Part shown: positions 39,707-49,020 of the stretch, in pieces
Position numbering within the stretch: position 1 is the first letter of the stretch
Layout of the letters: each line of letters starts with the position of its first letter
Source of the DNA: Lewinella sp. W8
GTDB taxonomy: Bacteria > Bacteroidota > Bacteroidia > Chitinophagales > Saprospiraceae
Direction: 5' to 3'
DNA: 64,000 nucleotides
Assembly: GCF_004375085.3 (NCBI RefSeq)
Contig: NZ_SNAQ03000003.1
Location: forward strand, 186,001 to 250,000
Program-made: the position numbers and the translations under genes
The notes under the pieces: generated by a model
Told to the model about the DNA's origin: nothing
The model's input: only the letters and a program-made list of their open reading frames with translations
Database searches by the model: none

Positions 39707-42526
39707 ATGGCCGCGAATGGTTTGTTCGTTCTTATGGATGTCCGGAGTAAAACTATTTGGTTTACTACCTTGCTTCGCCGAAAAAAACAGCCTTTGGTCC
39801 CACGTCAGTTTCTTTTGTGGTTACACGTATTGTGGTGTGCTCCCTACTTCCTGGGGGCCCAGGGCCCCCTGCCTACTCCCCGGATTCACCATTTTGCCGG
39901 AGAGAATTTCGTGGGCGGCGTACAAAACTGGGACGTCACTCAGGATGAGGCGGGCTTCGTATACGTGGCCAATGCCGTCGGCGTTTTGCGCTACGATGGA
40001 GGAGGGTGGCAGACCCTTCCCCTGCCCAACAAGCCCACCGTGCGGGCGGTGGCGGCCTCGGGAACCAAGGTATACGCTGGTGGCTTTGGGGAACTGGGGT
40101 ACTTCGCGGAGGCTGCCGGTCTGAGCCCGCAGTGGCGGTCCTTATCCGGGCAGTTGATGCCGGAAGATAAGGACGAAGAGATCTGGCACATCGAAGTTTT
40201 GCCGGACGGGCGGGTGGTCTTCCAGTCCTTCGGACGACTGTTCATCTACGACGGAGAGAACATGGAAACCGTTCTTCCCCCCGGAGTCATGATGTTTGCT
40301 ACCGTGGTGAACGGCGAGTTGCTCGTGCCGGTTACCGGAAGTGGCGTCTACCGCTGGGAGGGCGGTGATCATTTTGTCTTGCTGCCCGGAACGGAAGGTC
40401 TCGGAGAAGGGGAAGTGATCGGCCTGACCGAAATAGATGGCGTACTCCTCATCGGCACCGCCGATGCGGTTTACCAACTTGATGGCGGCCAGCTGCTCCC
40501 CTGGTGGGAAGCCGTGAATGAATTGCTGGCCGAAACCCAGGCCAACCGCCTGTGCCGCTTGCGCGACGGTCGTCTGGCCATCGGAACCATCAATGGGGGA
40601 GTCTTTTTTGTTGACCCGCAGGAGGGATTGATCACCAGGCTGAACGAACGATCGGGCCTGGCCAATAATACCGTATTGGCGATGCGGGAAAGCCGCTTTG
40701 GTAATCTTTGGCTGGGGCTGGACCGTGGCCTGGACATGGTGGACCGTTCCCGGGCGGTGCGGTACCACCAGGGAGAAGACCGTCCGCCCGGAACGGTTTA
40801 TGCCGCCGCCAATTTCGGGGAACTTACCTACTTCGGAACCAACCAGGGCCTGTACTGGTGGTCGCCCCGACAGAAACAATACCGACTGGTACCGGGTACG
40901 GCTGGTCAGGTCTGGGAACTGCGTCCCCTGGAGGAGGGGTTGCTTTGTGGCCACAACGAAGGAACTTTTCTGGTGCAGGACTCTACGGCCAGGCTGATAT
41001 CCGATCGCTCCGGCGGATGGTGCACCCTGCCCGTCGCGGATAAGCCCGGCCAATTGCTGCAGGCCACCTACACCGGACTCCAGCTCCTCGAAATCGGGGA
41101 AGCCGGAGTTAGTACCCTCAGCATCGATGGATTCTCTCAGCCCATCCGTTACCTGGCCCAAACGGGGAGGCGAGAATACCTGGCGCTGCATGGCTCTCGG
41201 GGAGGCTTTCACTTTTCCCTGAGCGAAGATTGCCGGACGCTGGTCAGTCTTGACACGCTGCCGGCAGCCAAGCTGGTCAAGGCCAGCCTCACTACTTTCG
41301 GGGACACGCTGCTGGTCCAAAATGCGGAAGGGGTATGGCAGTTTTCGGAAGGAGAACTCCGGGAGTTAGAATCGTTTCGTGGCGTCCCGCTGAAACCGGG
41401 AAATTACTGTTTGAACGGTCGTTCGGAAGGCACCTGGTTCCTCTACCAGACCGACCGGATCGGAGTCTACCGGGGAAGCAATAAGATCATAGAGCTACCC
41501 ATTCGCTTGCGGTTCCCCTTCCCGGAAATCATCCCCTGGAATGAGGAGGAATTTCTTTTTCTGCTCACGGACGGCTACGCACAGGTCAGCATTGCGCCGG
41601 AAATCAACGATAACGCCCCGCTGCGGGTGAGCGGCCGTTACGGAACGCCAAAGGCTCGGCGGGAACTACGGGTAACGGAGGAACCCGCTGTGCTCGACTA
41701 CGTAAACAACGATTTGGTCTTCCGTTACAGCTTGCCGGTGTACGACCGGCCGGTAAACTACCGGACCCGACTGGTGGGGTATTCGACCGGGCAGTGGTCT
41801 AGCTGGTCTCCCGTGGGGACCAGATCCTTTACGAGTTTGCCGGCCGGCAAGTATTGCTTTGAGGTGGAGGCCAACTGGTTCGAACGGAGCGCCAGGGTTT
41901 GTTTTGAGATTCTTCCACCCTGGTACCTTTCCGTTTGGGCCTACGCAATTTATACCACCCTCTTTCTTGTCCTGCTGATTCTACTGTATCGGTGGCACCT
42001 GGCGCGCTTGCGGCGGCAGGCCCGGCGGATGGAGGTACAACGACAGCGGGAAGTACAGCGAGAACGGATTCAGGCCCGTAACCGGGAGCTCCGGGCAGAC
42101 GTCCGCCGCAAGAGTGAGGAACTGGCCAATACCACCCTCACGCTGGCGAAGAAAAACGAGATGCTCATCGTGCTGAAGGAAGAAATCGCGAAGGCACGAA
42201 AACGTCCCGAAGGCACGATTGACTACCGCAAAATGGAGCACCTGATCGAGCGCAACCTCAACCACGAGGAAGACTGGGCGATTTTTGAATCCCACTTTAA
42301 TGAAGTACACGAGGCATTCCTGGCGCGCCTGAGGAAGGCCTACCCAAAGCTCACCACCGGTGACCTCCGACTGGCAGCCTATTTGAAGATGGACCTGAGC
42401 TCCAAGGAAATCGCTCCACTCCTCCATATTTCCTTGCGTGGGGTAGAAAATAAGCGGTACCGGTTAAGGAAGAAATTGGCGCTGGACGCTACCGATGACC
42501 TGAATCGATTCCTGCTGGACTTTTAG
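39707..42526 (+). CDS. One-component membrane regulator: beta-propeller sensor, Y_Y_Y domain, TM helix, LuxR-type HTH
   Basis: About 939 aa from the ATG at 39707; an ATG at 39734 (MDVRSKTIWFT) is an alternative. A signal-type segment ends near ALQG-like FLGAQG. Residues about 60-600 form a two-component-regulator-like propeller (repeats such as GNLWLGLDRGLDMVD). A Y_Y_Y sandwich (about 650-725; YRTRLVGYSTGQWSSW) is followed by one membrane helix (about 735-755), a coiled coil (about 760-820) and a C-terminal LuxR/GerE-like helix-turn-helix (LTTGDLRLAAYLKMDLSSKE, then VENKRYRLRKKL). There is no kinase or receiver domain, so an external ligand would be sensed and the gene switched by the same chain. 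It may control a nearby glycan locus. Confidence 0.82.
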   Translation: MAANGLFVLMDVRSKTIWFTTLLRRKKQPLVPRQFLLWLHVLWCAPYFLGAQGPLPTPRIHHFAGENFVGGVQNWDVTQDEAGFVYVANAVGVLRYDGGGWQTLPLPNKPTVRAVAASGTKVYAGGFGELGYFAEAAGLSPQWRSLSGQLMPEDKDEEIWHIEVLPDGRVVFQSFGRLFIYDGENMETVLPPGVMMFATVVNGELLVPVTGSGVYRWEGGDHFVLLPGTEGLGEGEVIGLTEIDGVLLIGTADAVYQLDGGQLLPWWEAVNELLAETQANRLCRLRDGRLAIGTINGGVFFVDPQEGLITRLNERSGLANNTVLAMRESRFGNLWLGLDRGLDMVDRSRAVRYHQGEDRPPGTVYAAANFGELTYFGTNQGLYWWSPRQKQYRLVPGTAGQVWELRPLEEGLLCGHNEGTFLVQDSTARLISDRSGGWCTLPVADKPGQLLQATYTGLQLLEIGEAGVSTLSIDGFSQPIRYLAQTGRREYLALHGSRGGFHFSLSEDCRTLVSLDTLPAAKLVKASLTTFGDTLLVQNAEGVWQFSEGELRELESFRGVPLKPGNYCLNGRSEGTWFLYQTDRIGVYRGSNKIIELPIRLRFPFPEIIPWNEEEFLFLLTDGYAQVSIAPEINDNAPLRVSGRYGTPKARRELRVTEEPAVLDYVNNDLVFRYSLPVYDRPVNYRTRLVGYSTGQWSSWSPVGTRSFTSLPAGKYCFEVEANWFERSARVCFEILPPWYLSVWAYAIYTTLFLVLLILLYRWHLARLRRQARRMEVQRQREVQRERIQARNRELRADVRRKSEELANTTLTLAKKNEMLIVLKEEIAKARKRPEGTIDYRKMEHLIERNLNHEEDWAIFESHFNEVHEAFLARLRKAYPKLTTGDLRLAAYLKMDLSSKEIAPLLHISLRGVENKRYRLRKKLALDATDDLNRFLLDF

Positions 42527-42783
42527 GCTGGAAAAATTGATTGGTGAGGTGCTTTGTGGTAGCTTCCGTTTCGTTTTTCGTGTGCCTTAGTAGATAAATG
42601 GTTGAAATTTAACTATTTGTGATATTGTCTGGACAAGTGTTTTTTGGACTGAAATGCAAAATGGCGTAGTGGTGGTGAGGTGATTTATTAGGAAAATCAT
42701 GGCGTGATTGCCGAAATTGGCCATCAGTTGATCATGGGAATGATTCCCCCGCTTGGGCAATCATTTTGAACGAAGCACAATTG
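42527..42783. other. AT-rich intergenic region upstream of the beta-glucan locus
   Basis: 257 bases, visibly richer in A/T than the surroundings. A TTG at about 42618 lies 19 bases before GTTTTTTG, a weak -33/-7 pair. No gene or RNA recognised. Confidence 0.35.
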
Positions 42784-44670
42784 ATGGATCGCTACGAAAA
42801 AGTATTCTTTCCGGTATTCCTGTTGTTATTCTCGGCCGCGCTGTGGTCTCAACCAGCGGCGGTAACCGGGGTGTCGGCCACGGCCTACGATCACCACATC
42901 GAGGTTTTTTGGAATCCATCCCCTAATCCCTCGGTCAATAATGTGCGCATATTCGGCTCCCATGACGGAGGCCCCTTTGAATTACTGGGCAGCGTCAATA
43001 ACGTCACGGGAAATTACGTGGACTTCGTGGGCGACTTCAACGTCAAGGGGCGCTACTTCATCCGGGCCATAGGCTCGGGCGGACAGTTGGGAGAACCTTC
43101 GGATACCGTATCGGCCACCACTTTCGAAATGACCGATTCCATGTTGTTGGACATGGTGCAGGCCTATACCTTCCGCTATTTCTACGACTTTGGCCACCCC
43201 ACCTCCGGCATGGCCCGGGAACGCAATACCACCGCTACCGTTACCACGGGGGGAAGTGGATTTGGTGTCATGGCCCTCATCGTCGGGGCGGAGCGAGGGT
43301 TTATCACCTACGAGCAGGCGCTGGATCGGACGACGAAAATTGTGAATTTCCTCGGGACGGTTCCTCGCTTTCGGGGAGCTTTTTCTCACTGGATGAACGG
43401 CACTACCGGGGCGGTAATTCCCTTCAGTGCGCTCGATGACGGTGGGGACCTGGTCGAGACGGCTTTTCTCATCCAGGGCTTACTTACGGCCCGGGTGTAT
43501 TATTCCGGGGATAGTCCCGAAGAAATCGCCTTGCGGGAAAACATCACCGAATTATGGGAGGGCGTCGACTGGAGTTGGTACCGCAGAAATAACGAAGATT
43601 TACTCTACTGGCACTGGTCTCCTCAGCATGAGTTTGCCATCAGTTTACCGGTGCGTGGTTTTAACGAAACGCACATCATCTACCTGCTGGCGTTGGGAGC
43701 ACCCAACCCCGACTACGCCATTCCGCCCTCGCTTTACCACACCGGCTGGGCGGGAGGTGCCTACGAAAACTCCCTGAGCTATTACGGCATCCCACTACTG
43801 CTGGGACGCGGGAAGGGAGGCCCGCTTTTCTTTACGCACTACAGCTACCTGGGCTTTGATCCGCGCGGAAAGCGCGATCAGTATGCCAACTACTTTGAGG
43901 TGGGCCGTAACCACAGCCTGATCGATTACGAGCACTGCATCGATAATCCCTACAACCACGAAGGCTACGGTCCGGAATGTTGGGGGCTGACGGCCAGTGA
44001 TGACCCCGATGGCTACCTGGCCCACGCTCCGGATAACCGGAGCACGGACAACGGCACCATTACGCCCACCGCGGCCCTGAGCAGTATGCCCTACACCCCC
44101 GAAGAGAGCATGGCTGCCCTGAAGCACTTTTACCGGGAGATGGGCGATCAGCTCTGGGGTCCCTACGGCTTCTACGATGCCTTCAACGAAAGCCGGAACT
44201 GGTACGCCCGCAGCTACCTGGCCATCGACCAGGGACCGATCATCTGTATGATCGAAAATCACCGGAGCGGATTGCTCTGGGATTTGTTCATGCAAAATCC
44301 GGAGGTGGACGTGATGCTGGAGGCCGCCGGATTCGTGGCGGACACCACGCCCGTCAGCGTACCGGAACTGCCCGGATTCCTGGCCGCCGCGCCCCGGGTT
44401 TTCCCCAATCCCGCCAGCGACGTGACTACTCTGGAACTGCAGTTGGCGCAGTCGGCGACGGTGAGTGTGGAGCTGCTTTCGCTCGATGGCCGTAGCGTCC
44501 ATCAGCTCCAGTCGGCTACCCGGTTCAACCCCGGCCTTAACCAAATAAGTTTGCACCTGCGCTCCGGCGCCCAGCGTACTAACACAGGGCTTCCGGGGGG
44601 ATATTACCTGCTAAAAATTAACGGCCCGGGTGGCGTGACCACCCTGCCAATTTTGCTCGATGAACGATGA
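42784..44670 (+). CDS. Glycoamylase-fold glycoside hydrolase (GH144-like) with Fn3 domain and T9SS tail
   Basis: 628 aa from the ATG at 42784 (MDRYEKVFFPVFLLLFSAAL), a signal peptide; a TTG 18 bases earlier is possible. An Fn3 domain (about 25-110; VEVFWNPSPNPSVNNVRIF-like) precedes an (alpha/alpha)6 catalytic domain (about 120-520) with TFRYFYDFGHPTSGMARERN, GGSGFGVMALIVGAERGF, WHWSPQHEF, NPYNHEGYGPECWGLTASDD and YGFYDAFNESRNWYARSYL (each abbreviated). This pattern belongs to Pfam Glycoamylase, whose studied members include GH144 endo-beta-1,2-glucanases. A T9SS tail (VFPNPASDVTTLELQL; LPGGYYLLKI) follows. It shares its fold with the lipoprotein at 47398. The substrate is inferred to be a beta-glucan. 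Confidence 0.85.
   Translation: MDRYEKVFFPVFLLLFSAALWSQPAAVTGVSATAYDHHIEVFWNPSPNPSVNNVRIFGSHDGGPFELLGSVNNVTGNYVDFVGDFNVKGRYFIRAIGSGGQLGEPSDTVSATTFEMTDSMLLDMVQAYTFRYFYDFGHPTSGMARERNTTATVTTGGSGFGVMALIVGAERGFITYEQALDRTTKIVNFLGTVPRFRGAFSHWMNGTTGAVIPFSALDDGGDLVETAFLIQGLLTARVYYSGDSPEEIALRENITELWEGVDWSWYRRNNEDLLYWHWSPQHEFAISLPVRGFNETHIIYLLALGAPNPDYAIPPSLYHTGWAGGAYENSLSYYGIPLLLGRGKGGPLFFTHYSYLGFDPRGKRDQYANYFEVGRNHSLIDYEHCIDNPYNHEGYGPECWGLTASDDPDGYLAHAPDNRSTDNGTITPTAALSSMPYTPEESMAALKHFYREMGDQLWGPYGFYDAFNESRNWYARSYLAIDQGPIICMIENHRSGLLWDLFMQNPEVDVMLEAAGFVADTTPVSVPELPGFLAAAPRVFPNPASDVTTLELQLAQSATVSVELLSLDGRSVHQLQSATRFNPGLNQISLHLRSGAQRTNTGLPGGYYLLKINGPGGVTTLPILLDER
44552..44571 (+). repeat. Dispersed motif copy 10 (GCACCTGCGC-TCCG-GCGCC)
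   Basis: TGCACCTGCGCTCCGGCGCC, inside the T9SS tail of the glycoamylase-fold protein, encoding LHLRSGA. Confidence 0.75.
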
Positions 44671-44703
44671 GCACCTATTTCGCTTCAATTAATCAACCGT
44701 ATC

Positions 44704-47391
44704 ATGCAAAGAGTTTTACTTCTACTACTGGCCGCCTTTTGCTGCGGCACCCTAACGGCCCAGGTCCTGCTGGAGGACTTTGAGGGAAACATGGCCGATC
44801 TGCCGTGGAACGCCATTGAGGGATCTTTTGAGATCGTGGCCAACCCCGACGATACCACCAGCAACCCAAGTGCCTTTGTGGGCTCCTACACCAAGCAGGG
44901 CGACCGGGCCTTTAGCCTCTTCCTGGCGGAGGTGGCAACCCCGCTTGACCTGAGCGTCAACAACCAGTTTTCTATCCAAATCAATGCCGGAGCCGCCACC
45001 CAGCTGCTGCTGAAACTGGAAGGCACCGGAGAGGCCATTGAGCGGACCGTCAATATCCCCGTGGCGAACCAGTGGCGCACCTACAACTTTGATTTCAGCG
45101 CTGCCGCCGGCTTTACGACCATCAATAAAATCATCCTGTTCTTCGACCCCGGAGTGGAGACGAGTACGGATACTTACCTGTTCGATAACCTCATCGCCAG
45201 CCCGGCGGGGGTCTGTGCCGGTACCGTTCCCGATCCCACGATTTTGGACGACTTTGAGTGCCAGCGCAATGCTTCCTACAGCGTAGGTTTCTCCGACATT
45301 GAGGTGATCGCGAACCCGGACATGGACGGCAACCCCAGCGATTCCGTCGGGCAATACACCGACCGCGACGGAGCTTTCTACCCCCTCATCATCGACTACA
45401 ACGGTACCGTCGATCTTTCCGTCAATAACCAGCTTTGTCTCAAGGTGTGGACGGAAGTAGCCGGCAACCTACTCATGAAACTGGAAGGTGGTGTATCTGC
45501 TCCCTTTGAGGTGCCCGTAGCCCTGGATGGCTCCGGAAGCTGGGTGGAAGTCTGCGCCGATTTCAGCAGCCAGTCGGCCGCCAATCACGGACAAATCGTA
45601 CTCTTTTTCAATGCCGGGGTAGACGCCGCCGCGGGCGACATCTACTACATCGACGATCTCAGCCTGACGCCCGCACCACCGGCCGAGGCCCTGGAAGACT
45701 TTGAAGACGGCGCCAACCTGGCGTGGATGCCTCTGAACGGTGACAACACCCTGCACGGCACCTTTACCGGTCCGATCGCGAACCCCGACATGACGGGTAA
45801 TGAATCCGACAATATCGGTCAGTACGTTCGGGGTAACTCGAGCTTCTCCACTCTGACGGCCACCCTGCTGGAGGGCATTGACCTGAGCACCAACCCGCAG
45901 TTGAACCTCGACGTCTGGGCTCCGGACGGCGCTACGTCGGTAACCATGCAGCTGGTCAGTCCCATCGACGGTGCCCGCAGCGTCGAGGCGGATATTCCGG
46001 CCACAATGAGCTGGCAGACCCTGAACTTTAACTTTGAAGAGTTTTCCGGCGTAACCGACTTCGATCAGATCAACCTCCTCTTTGATCCCGAAACCAGCGG
46101 TAACGGCACCTACTTCTTCGACAACCTGATTCAGGGAGAAAGTACCGTGGACCCCTGTGCCGACGTGGTCGCCGACCCCGACATCATTGATGACTTTGAG
46201 TGCCAGCGGAACGCTAACTACACGATCGGCACCATCACGGCGGTGGATAACCCCGACGTTTCCGCGGGTAACCCCAGTACGCGGGTAGGGGAGTTCGTCG
46301 ATCCTCCCGGAGCCTTCAACGTGCTGTTGATTTCCTTCGACGAGCCCCTGGACCTGAGCGTAAAGAACCGTCTGCAGGCGAAAATCTGGTCACCCGTCGC
46401 CGGGCAGATTTTGTTCAAACTGGAGCAGGGAACCGGTCCGGATACCGAAGTCTTTGTGGACATCCCCGCCACCAACGAGTGGGTGGACTATGAGGTCGAC
46501 TTCAGCGCGGTGGCCGACGGTGGTTACCAGGCGTTGGGCATTTTCTTCGGCGCGGGAACCGATAACCCCGAAAACAATACCTACTACGTTGACGACCTGC
46601 AGTTCGCCCGGGCTCCCTACACCAGCGACTGCGTGGTGACCTTTGAATCCGAAGATCTGACGCTGAGTTCCTGGCGCTACTTTGCCAACGGTGCCTTCGA
46701 GGGCAACGAGTTCATCATTTCCGATAACCCGAACGTCAGTGACGGCAACCCCAGTGCCAAGGTGGGTACCTTCGAGGAGGCGTCCGACGGACTGGAATTT
46801 GCCGGTATGTTCGCCGATCCCGACGCACCGATCATCCTGCCCGTGGATAACAAGATTGTGACCATGAAGGTCCTCATGGACGTGGCCGGGGAGATCGTCC
46901 TGAAGTTGGAGGGTGGCCCCGATGAGGCTCCCCAATCCGGAGACGTTTTTGCCACCTACGACACGCCGGGGGAATGGCAGGAGTTGACCTTTGACATGAG
47001 TGTGCTGCCGGATAATGCGGCCTACACCCGCATCACCCTCATCCCGAACTTCGGGGTGATTCCGATGGAGAACCTGACGCATTACTTCGACGACATCGCC
47101 GTGGGCGGTGGTAACTGTGCCTCGACGAGCATCTTCAATCCCGTGAGCATCAACTCCCTGCGGGTGTACCCGAACCCCGTGAGTGAGCTGCTGACCATCG
47201 AGAATAACGACGGTGCGGTGTTTTTTGAACTGACGAACATGCTGGGCCAGCGCGTCAAGCATTTGAGCGTGAATCGGGCGCAAGCGCAGGTGCAGTGGCC
47301 ACTCGAAGGCATTGCCCGGGGAACGTACGTGCTGACCGCCCGTGACGCCAACGGTATTCCGGTAGCCCGCACCATGATCATCCGCGAATAG
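44704..47391 (+). CDS. Five-repeat carbohydrate-binding-like T9SS protein
   Basis: 895 aa with signal peptide (ending LTAQ). Five repeats of about 150 residues, each opening with a phrase like LLEDFEGN, ILDDFECQRN, ALEDFEDG, IIDDFECQRN or VTFESEDL and continuing with IANPDxxxNPS, LDLSVNNQ, LLKLEG and YYxDDL. Repeats 2 and 4 both carry DDFECQRN, suggesting internal duplication. The fold is probably a beta-sandwich resembling carbohydrate-binding modules. A T9SS tail (RVYPNPVSELLTIEN; ELTNMLGQRVKHL) ends the protein. No catalytic domain is seen. It lies between two glycoamylase-fold genes, 33 bases after one and 6 bases before the next. A surface glycan-binding protein of the locus is inferred. 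Confidence 0.82.
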   Translation: MQRVLLLLLAAFCCGTLTAQVLLEDFEGNMADLPWNAIEGSFEIVANPDDTTSNPSAFVGSYTKQGDRAFSLFLAEVATPLDLSVNNQFSIQINAGAATQLLLKLEGTGEAIERTVNIPVANQWRTYNFDFSAAAGFTTINKIILFFDPGVETSTDTYLFDNLIASPAGVCAGTVPDPTILDDFECQRNASYSVGFSDIEVIANPDMDGNPSDSVGQYTDRDGAFYPLIIDYNGTVDLSVNNQLCLKVWTEVAGNLLMKLEGGVSAPFEVPVALDGSGSWVEVCADFSSQSAANHGQIVLFFNAGVDAAAGDIYYIDDLSLTPAPPAEALEDFEDGANLAWMPLNGDNTLHGTFTGPIANPDMTGNESDNIGQYVRGNSSFSTLTATLLEGIDLSTNPQLNLDVWAPDGATSVTMQLVSPIDGARSVEADIPATMSWQTLNFNFEEFSGVTDFDQINLLFDPETSGNGTYFFDNLIQGESTVDPCADVVADPDIIDDFECQRNANYTIGTITAVDNPDVSAGNPSTRVGEFVDPPGAFNVLLISFDEPLDLSVKNRLQAKIWSPVAGQILFKLEQGTGPDTEVFVDIPATNEWVDYEVDFSAVADGGYQALGIFFGAGTDNPENNTYYVDDLQFARAPYTSDCVVTFESEDLTLSSWRYFANGAFEGNEFIISDNPNVSDGNPSAKVGTFEEASDGLEFAGMFADPDAPIILPVDNKIVTMKVLMDVAGEIVLKLEGGPDEAPQSGDVFATYDTPGEWQELTFDMSVLPDNAAYTRITLIPNFGVIPMENLTHYFDDIAVGGGNCASTSIFNPVSINSLRVYPNPVSELLTIENNDGAVFFELTNMLGQRVKHLSVNRAQAQVQWPLEGIARGTYVLTARDANGIPVARTMIIRE
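47277..47294 (-). repeat. Dispersed motif copy 11 (GCACCTGCGC-TT-GCGCC)
   Basis: Minus strand TGCACCTGCGCTTGCGCC, inside the T9SS tail of the five-repeat protein (plus-strand peptide AQAQVQ). Confidence 0.7.
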
Positions 47392-47397
47392 ATAAGC

Positions 47398-48801
47398 GTG
47401 AAATACCTGTTTTTACCCCTCCTGCTTTGGGGGGTGATCGCCTGCCAGGGGCCTTCCGCCGGAGTTGCCGAAACTCCGGGGGAGGCCCCCCGGGAGGAGG
47501 CCGATCGTGCCTTCTCCGTGGATGAACTGCAGCGTCGGACCTTCAACTACTTCTGGGAAACGGCCCTGCCCGGTAATCATCAGATTCCCGACCGCTGGCC
47601 CACCGAGCGTTTCAGTTCCATTGCCGCAACGGGCTTCGGACTTACGGCCTACCTCGTCGGGGTGGAGCGTGGATTCGTCACTCGGGAGGAGGCCGCCGTA
47701 CGTACCCGACAAACCCTTGAGCAGCTGTGGTCCCTGCCGCAGGGAAAACACGCTGCCGGAGTTGCCGGACACCGAGGGTTCTTCTACCATTTTCTGACCA
47801 ACGACAATGCCCTTCGTTACCGGCAGGTAGAATTGTCCACCATCGACAGTGGCCTGCTACTGGCCGGGGTGCTTTCCAGTCAGAGTTACTTTGACCGGGA
47901 CAACGAAGAAGAACGCCGCATCCGGGCCCTGGCCGACAGCCTCTACCTGCGGGTAGAGTGGGACTGGATGCTCAACGAGCAGGGACGCATCAGCATGGGG
48001 TGGCACCCCGAGCGGGGCTACATTCCCGCCGACTGGAATGGCTACAACGAAGCCATGATCCTCCTGGTGCTCGCCATGGGCTCGCCGACGCACCCCGTTC
48101 CCGATAATGCCTGGGAACGGTGGACGGAAGACTATCAGTGGGCCGAATTTCAGGGAAAAGAACACCTGAATTTTAGTCCGCTGTTTGGCCACCAGTACAG
48201 CCACATGTACATCGATTTCCGCGGCATTCAGGACGACTACATGCGCGAAAAGGAGAGTGACTACTTTGAGAACAGCCGGGTGGCGACCCTGACCAACCGG
48301 GCCTACTGCATCGAAAATCCCGGTGGGTTCGTCGGGTACGGACCCAATAACTGGGGCCTGACGGCCTGTGACGGGCCGGGTCGACTGGACACGGTCCGCA
48401 ACGGACGCCCCGTTACCTTCTACGATTACCGTGCACGGGGAGCATCGGCCCGCCACATCATCGATGACGGCACCATTGCGCCCACGGCGGCGGGAGGATC
48501 CGTACCCTTCGCTCCCGAAGAATGTCTGGCGGCCCTGGAGTATATGTGGACGACCCACTACGATAGTCTGGTGGGGCCCTACGGCTTCAAAGACGCCTTC
48601 AACCTCAGCTATCCCGATCCGGATCGCCCCGGGGGATGGTTTGACGTGGACTACCTGGGGATTGACCAGGGACCCATCCTCATTCAGCTGGAGAATCATC
48701 GCAGCGGACTGGTCTGGGAGCTGATGAAGAAGAACCCCTACATCCGTAAAGGCCTACGGCGGGCTGGTTTTGCCGGCGGCTGGCTGAATCGGGAATCCTG
48801 A
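47398..48801 (+). CDS. Glycoamylase-fold (GH144-like) lipoprotein
   Basis: 467 aa, GTG start at 47398 (MKYLFLPLLLWGVIACQGPS), a lipoprotein signal with lipobox VIAC. No ATG fits the signal peptide. The whole mature chain is one (alpha/alpha)6 domain: TFNYFWETALPGNHQIPDRW, IAATGFGLTAYLVGVERGF, GFFYHFLTNDNALRY, ELSTIDSGLLLAGVL, WNGYNEAMILLVLAMGSPTH, CDGPGR and YGFKDAFN (each within 20 residues). These are features of the Glycoamylase/GH144 group also found in beta-1,2-glucan loci of Bacteroidota. It starts 6 bases after the previous stop. As a lipoprotein beside a T9SS-secreted relative it may act at a later step, on oligosaccharides. Confidence 0.87.
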   Translation: MKYLFLPLLLWGVIACQGPSAGVAETPGEAPREEADRAFSVDELQRRTFNYFWETALPGNHQIPDRWPTERFSSIAATGFGLTAYLVGVERGFVTREEAAVRTRQTLEQLWSLPQGKHAAGVAGHRGFFYHFLTNDNALRYRQVELSTIDSGLLLAGVLSSQSYFDRDNEEERRIRALADSLYLRVEWDWMLNEQGRISMGWHPERGYIPADWNGYNEAMILLVLAMGSPTHPVPDNAWERWTEDYQWAEFQGKEHLNFSPLFGHQYSHMYIDFRGIQDDYMREKESDYFENSRVATLTNRAYCIENPGGFVGYGPNNWGLTACDGPGRLDTVRNGRPVTFYDYRARGASARHIIDDGTIAPTAAGGSVPFAPEECLAALEYMWTTHYDSLVGPYGFKDAFNLSYPDPDRPGGWFDVDYLGIDQGPILIQLENHRSGLVWELMKKNPYIRKGLRRAGFAGGWLNRES

Positions 48802-49020
48802 CGCAGGCAAACATCCGAATTTCCCGGCCAGGGTAGGGGAGCGGGCTGCTGACCTGGCTGGCCCACCGCTGGTCCTTGGGGGGAATGACCTCCCTCGCTG
48901 ACCATTACTTTAATTCGTCGCGCTTTTCGTTGCTTTCCGAAGGCCGGCGATCACGAAAACTTATCGGGGTTTTCCGGGCCGAGGAGTCCGTGACCATTAC
49001 CCCTCAATAAACTCCTGAAT
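48802..49020. other. Intergenic region upstream of the second SusC gene
   Basis: 219 bases with the phrase GTGACCATTAC / GACCATTACTTT repeated about 80 bases apart. Presumably holds the susC promoter, but no clear TAnnTTTG element is seen. Confidence 0.35.

Noticed and set aside
41994-42016. GGCACCTGGCGCGCTTGCGG inside the membrane regulator as another motif copy
   Set aside because: It has an extra G breaking CACCTGCGC and lacks the GCGCC end, so it was judged a chance likeness.
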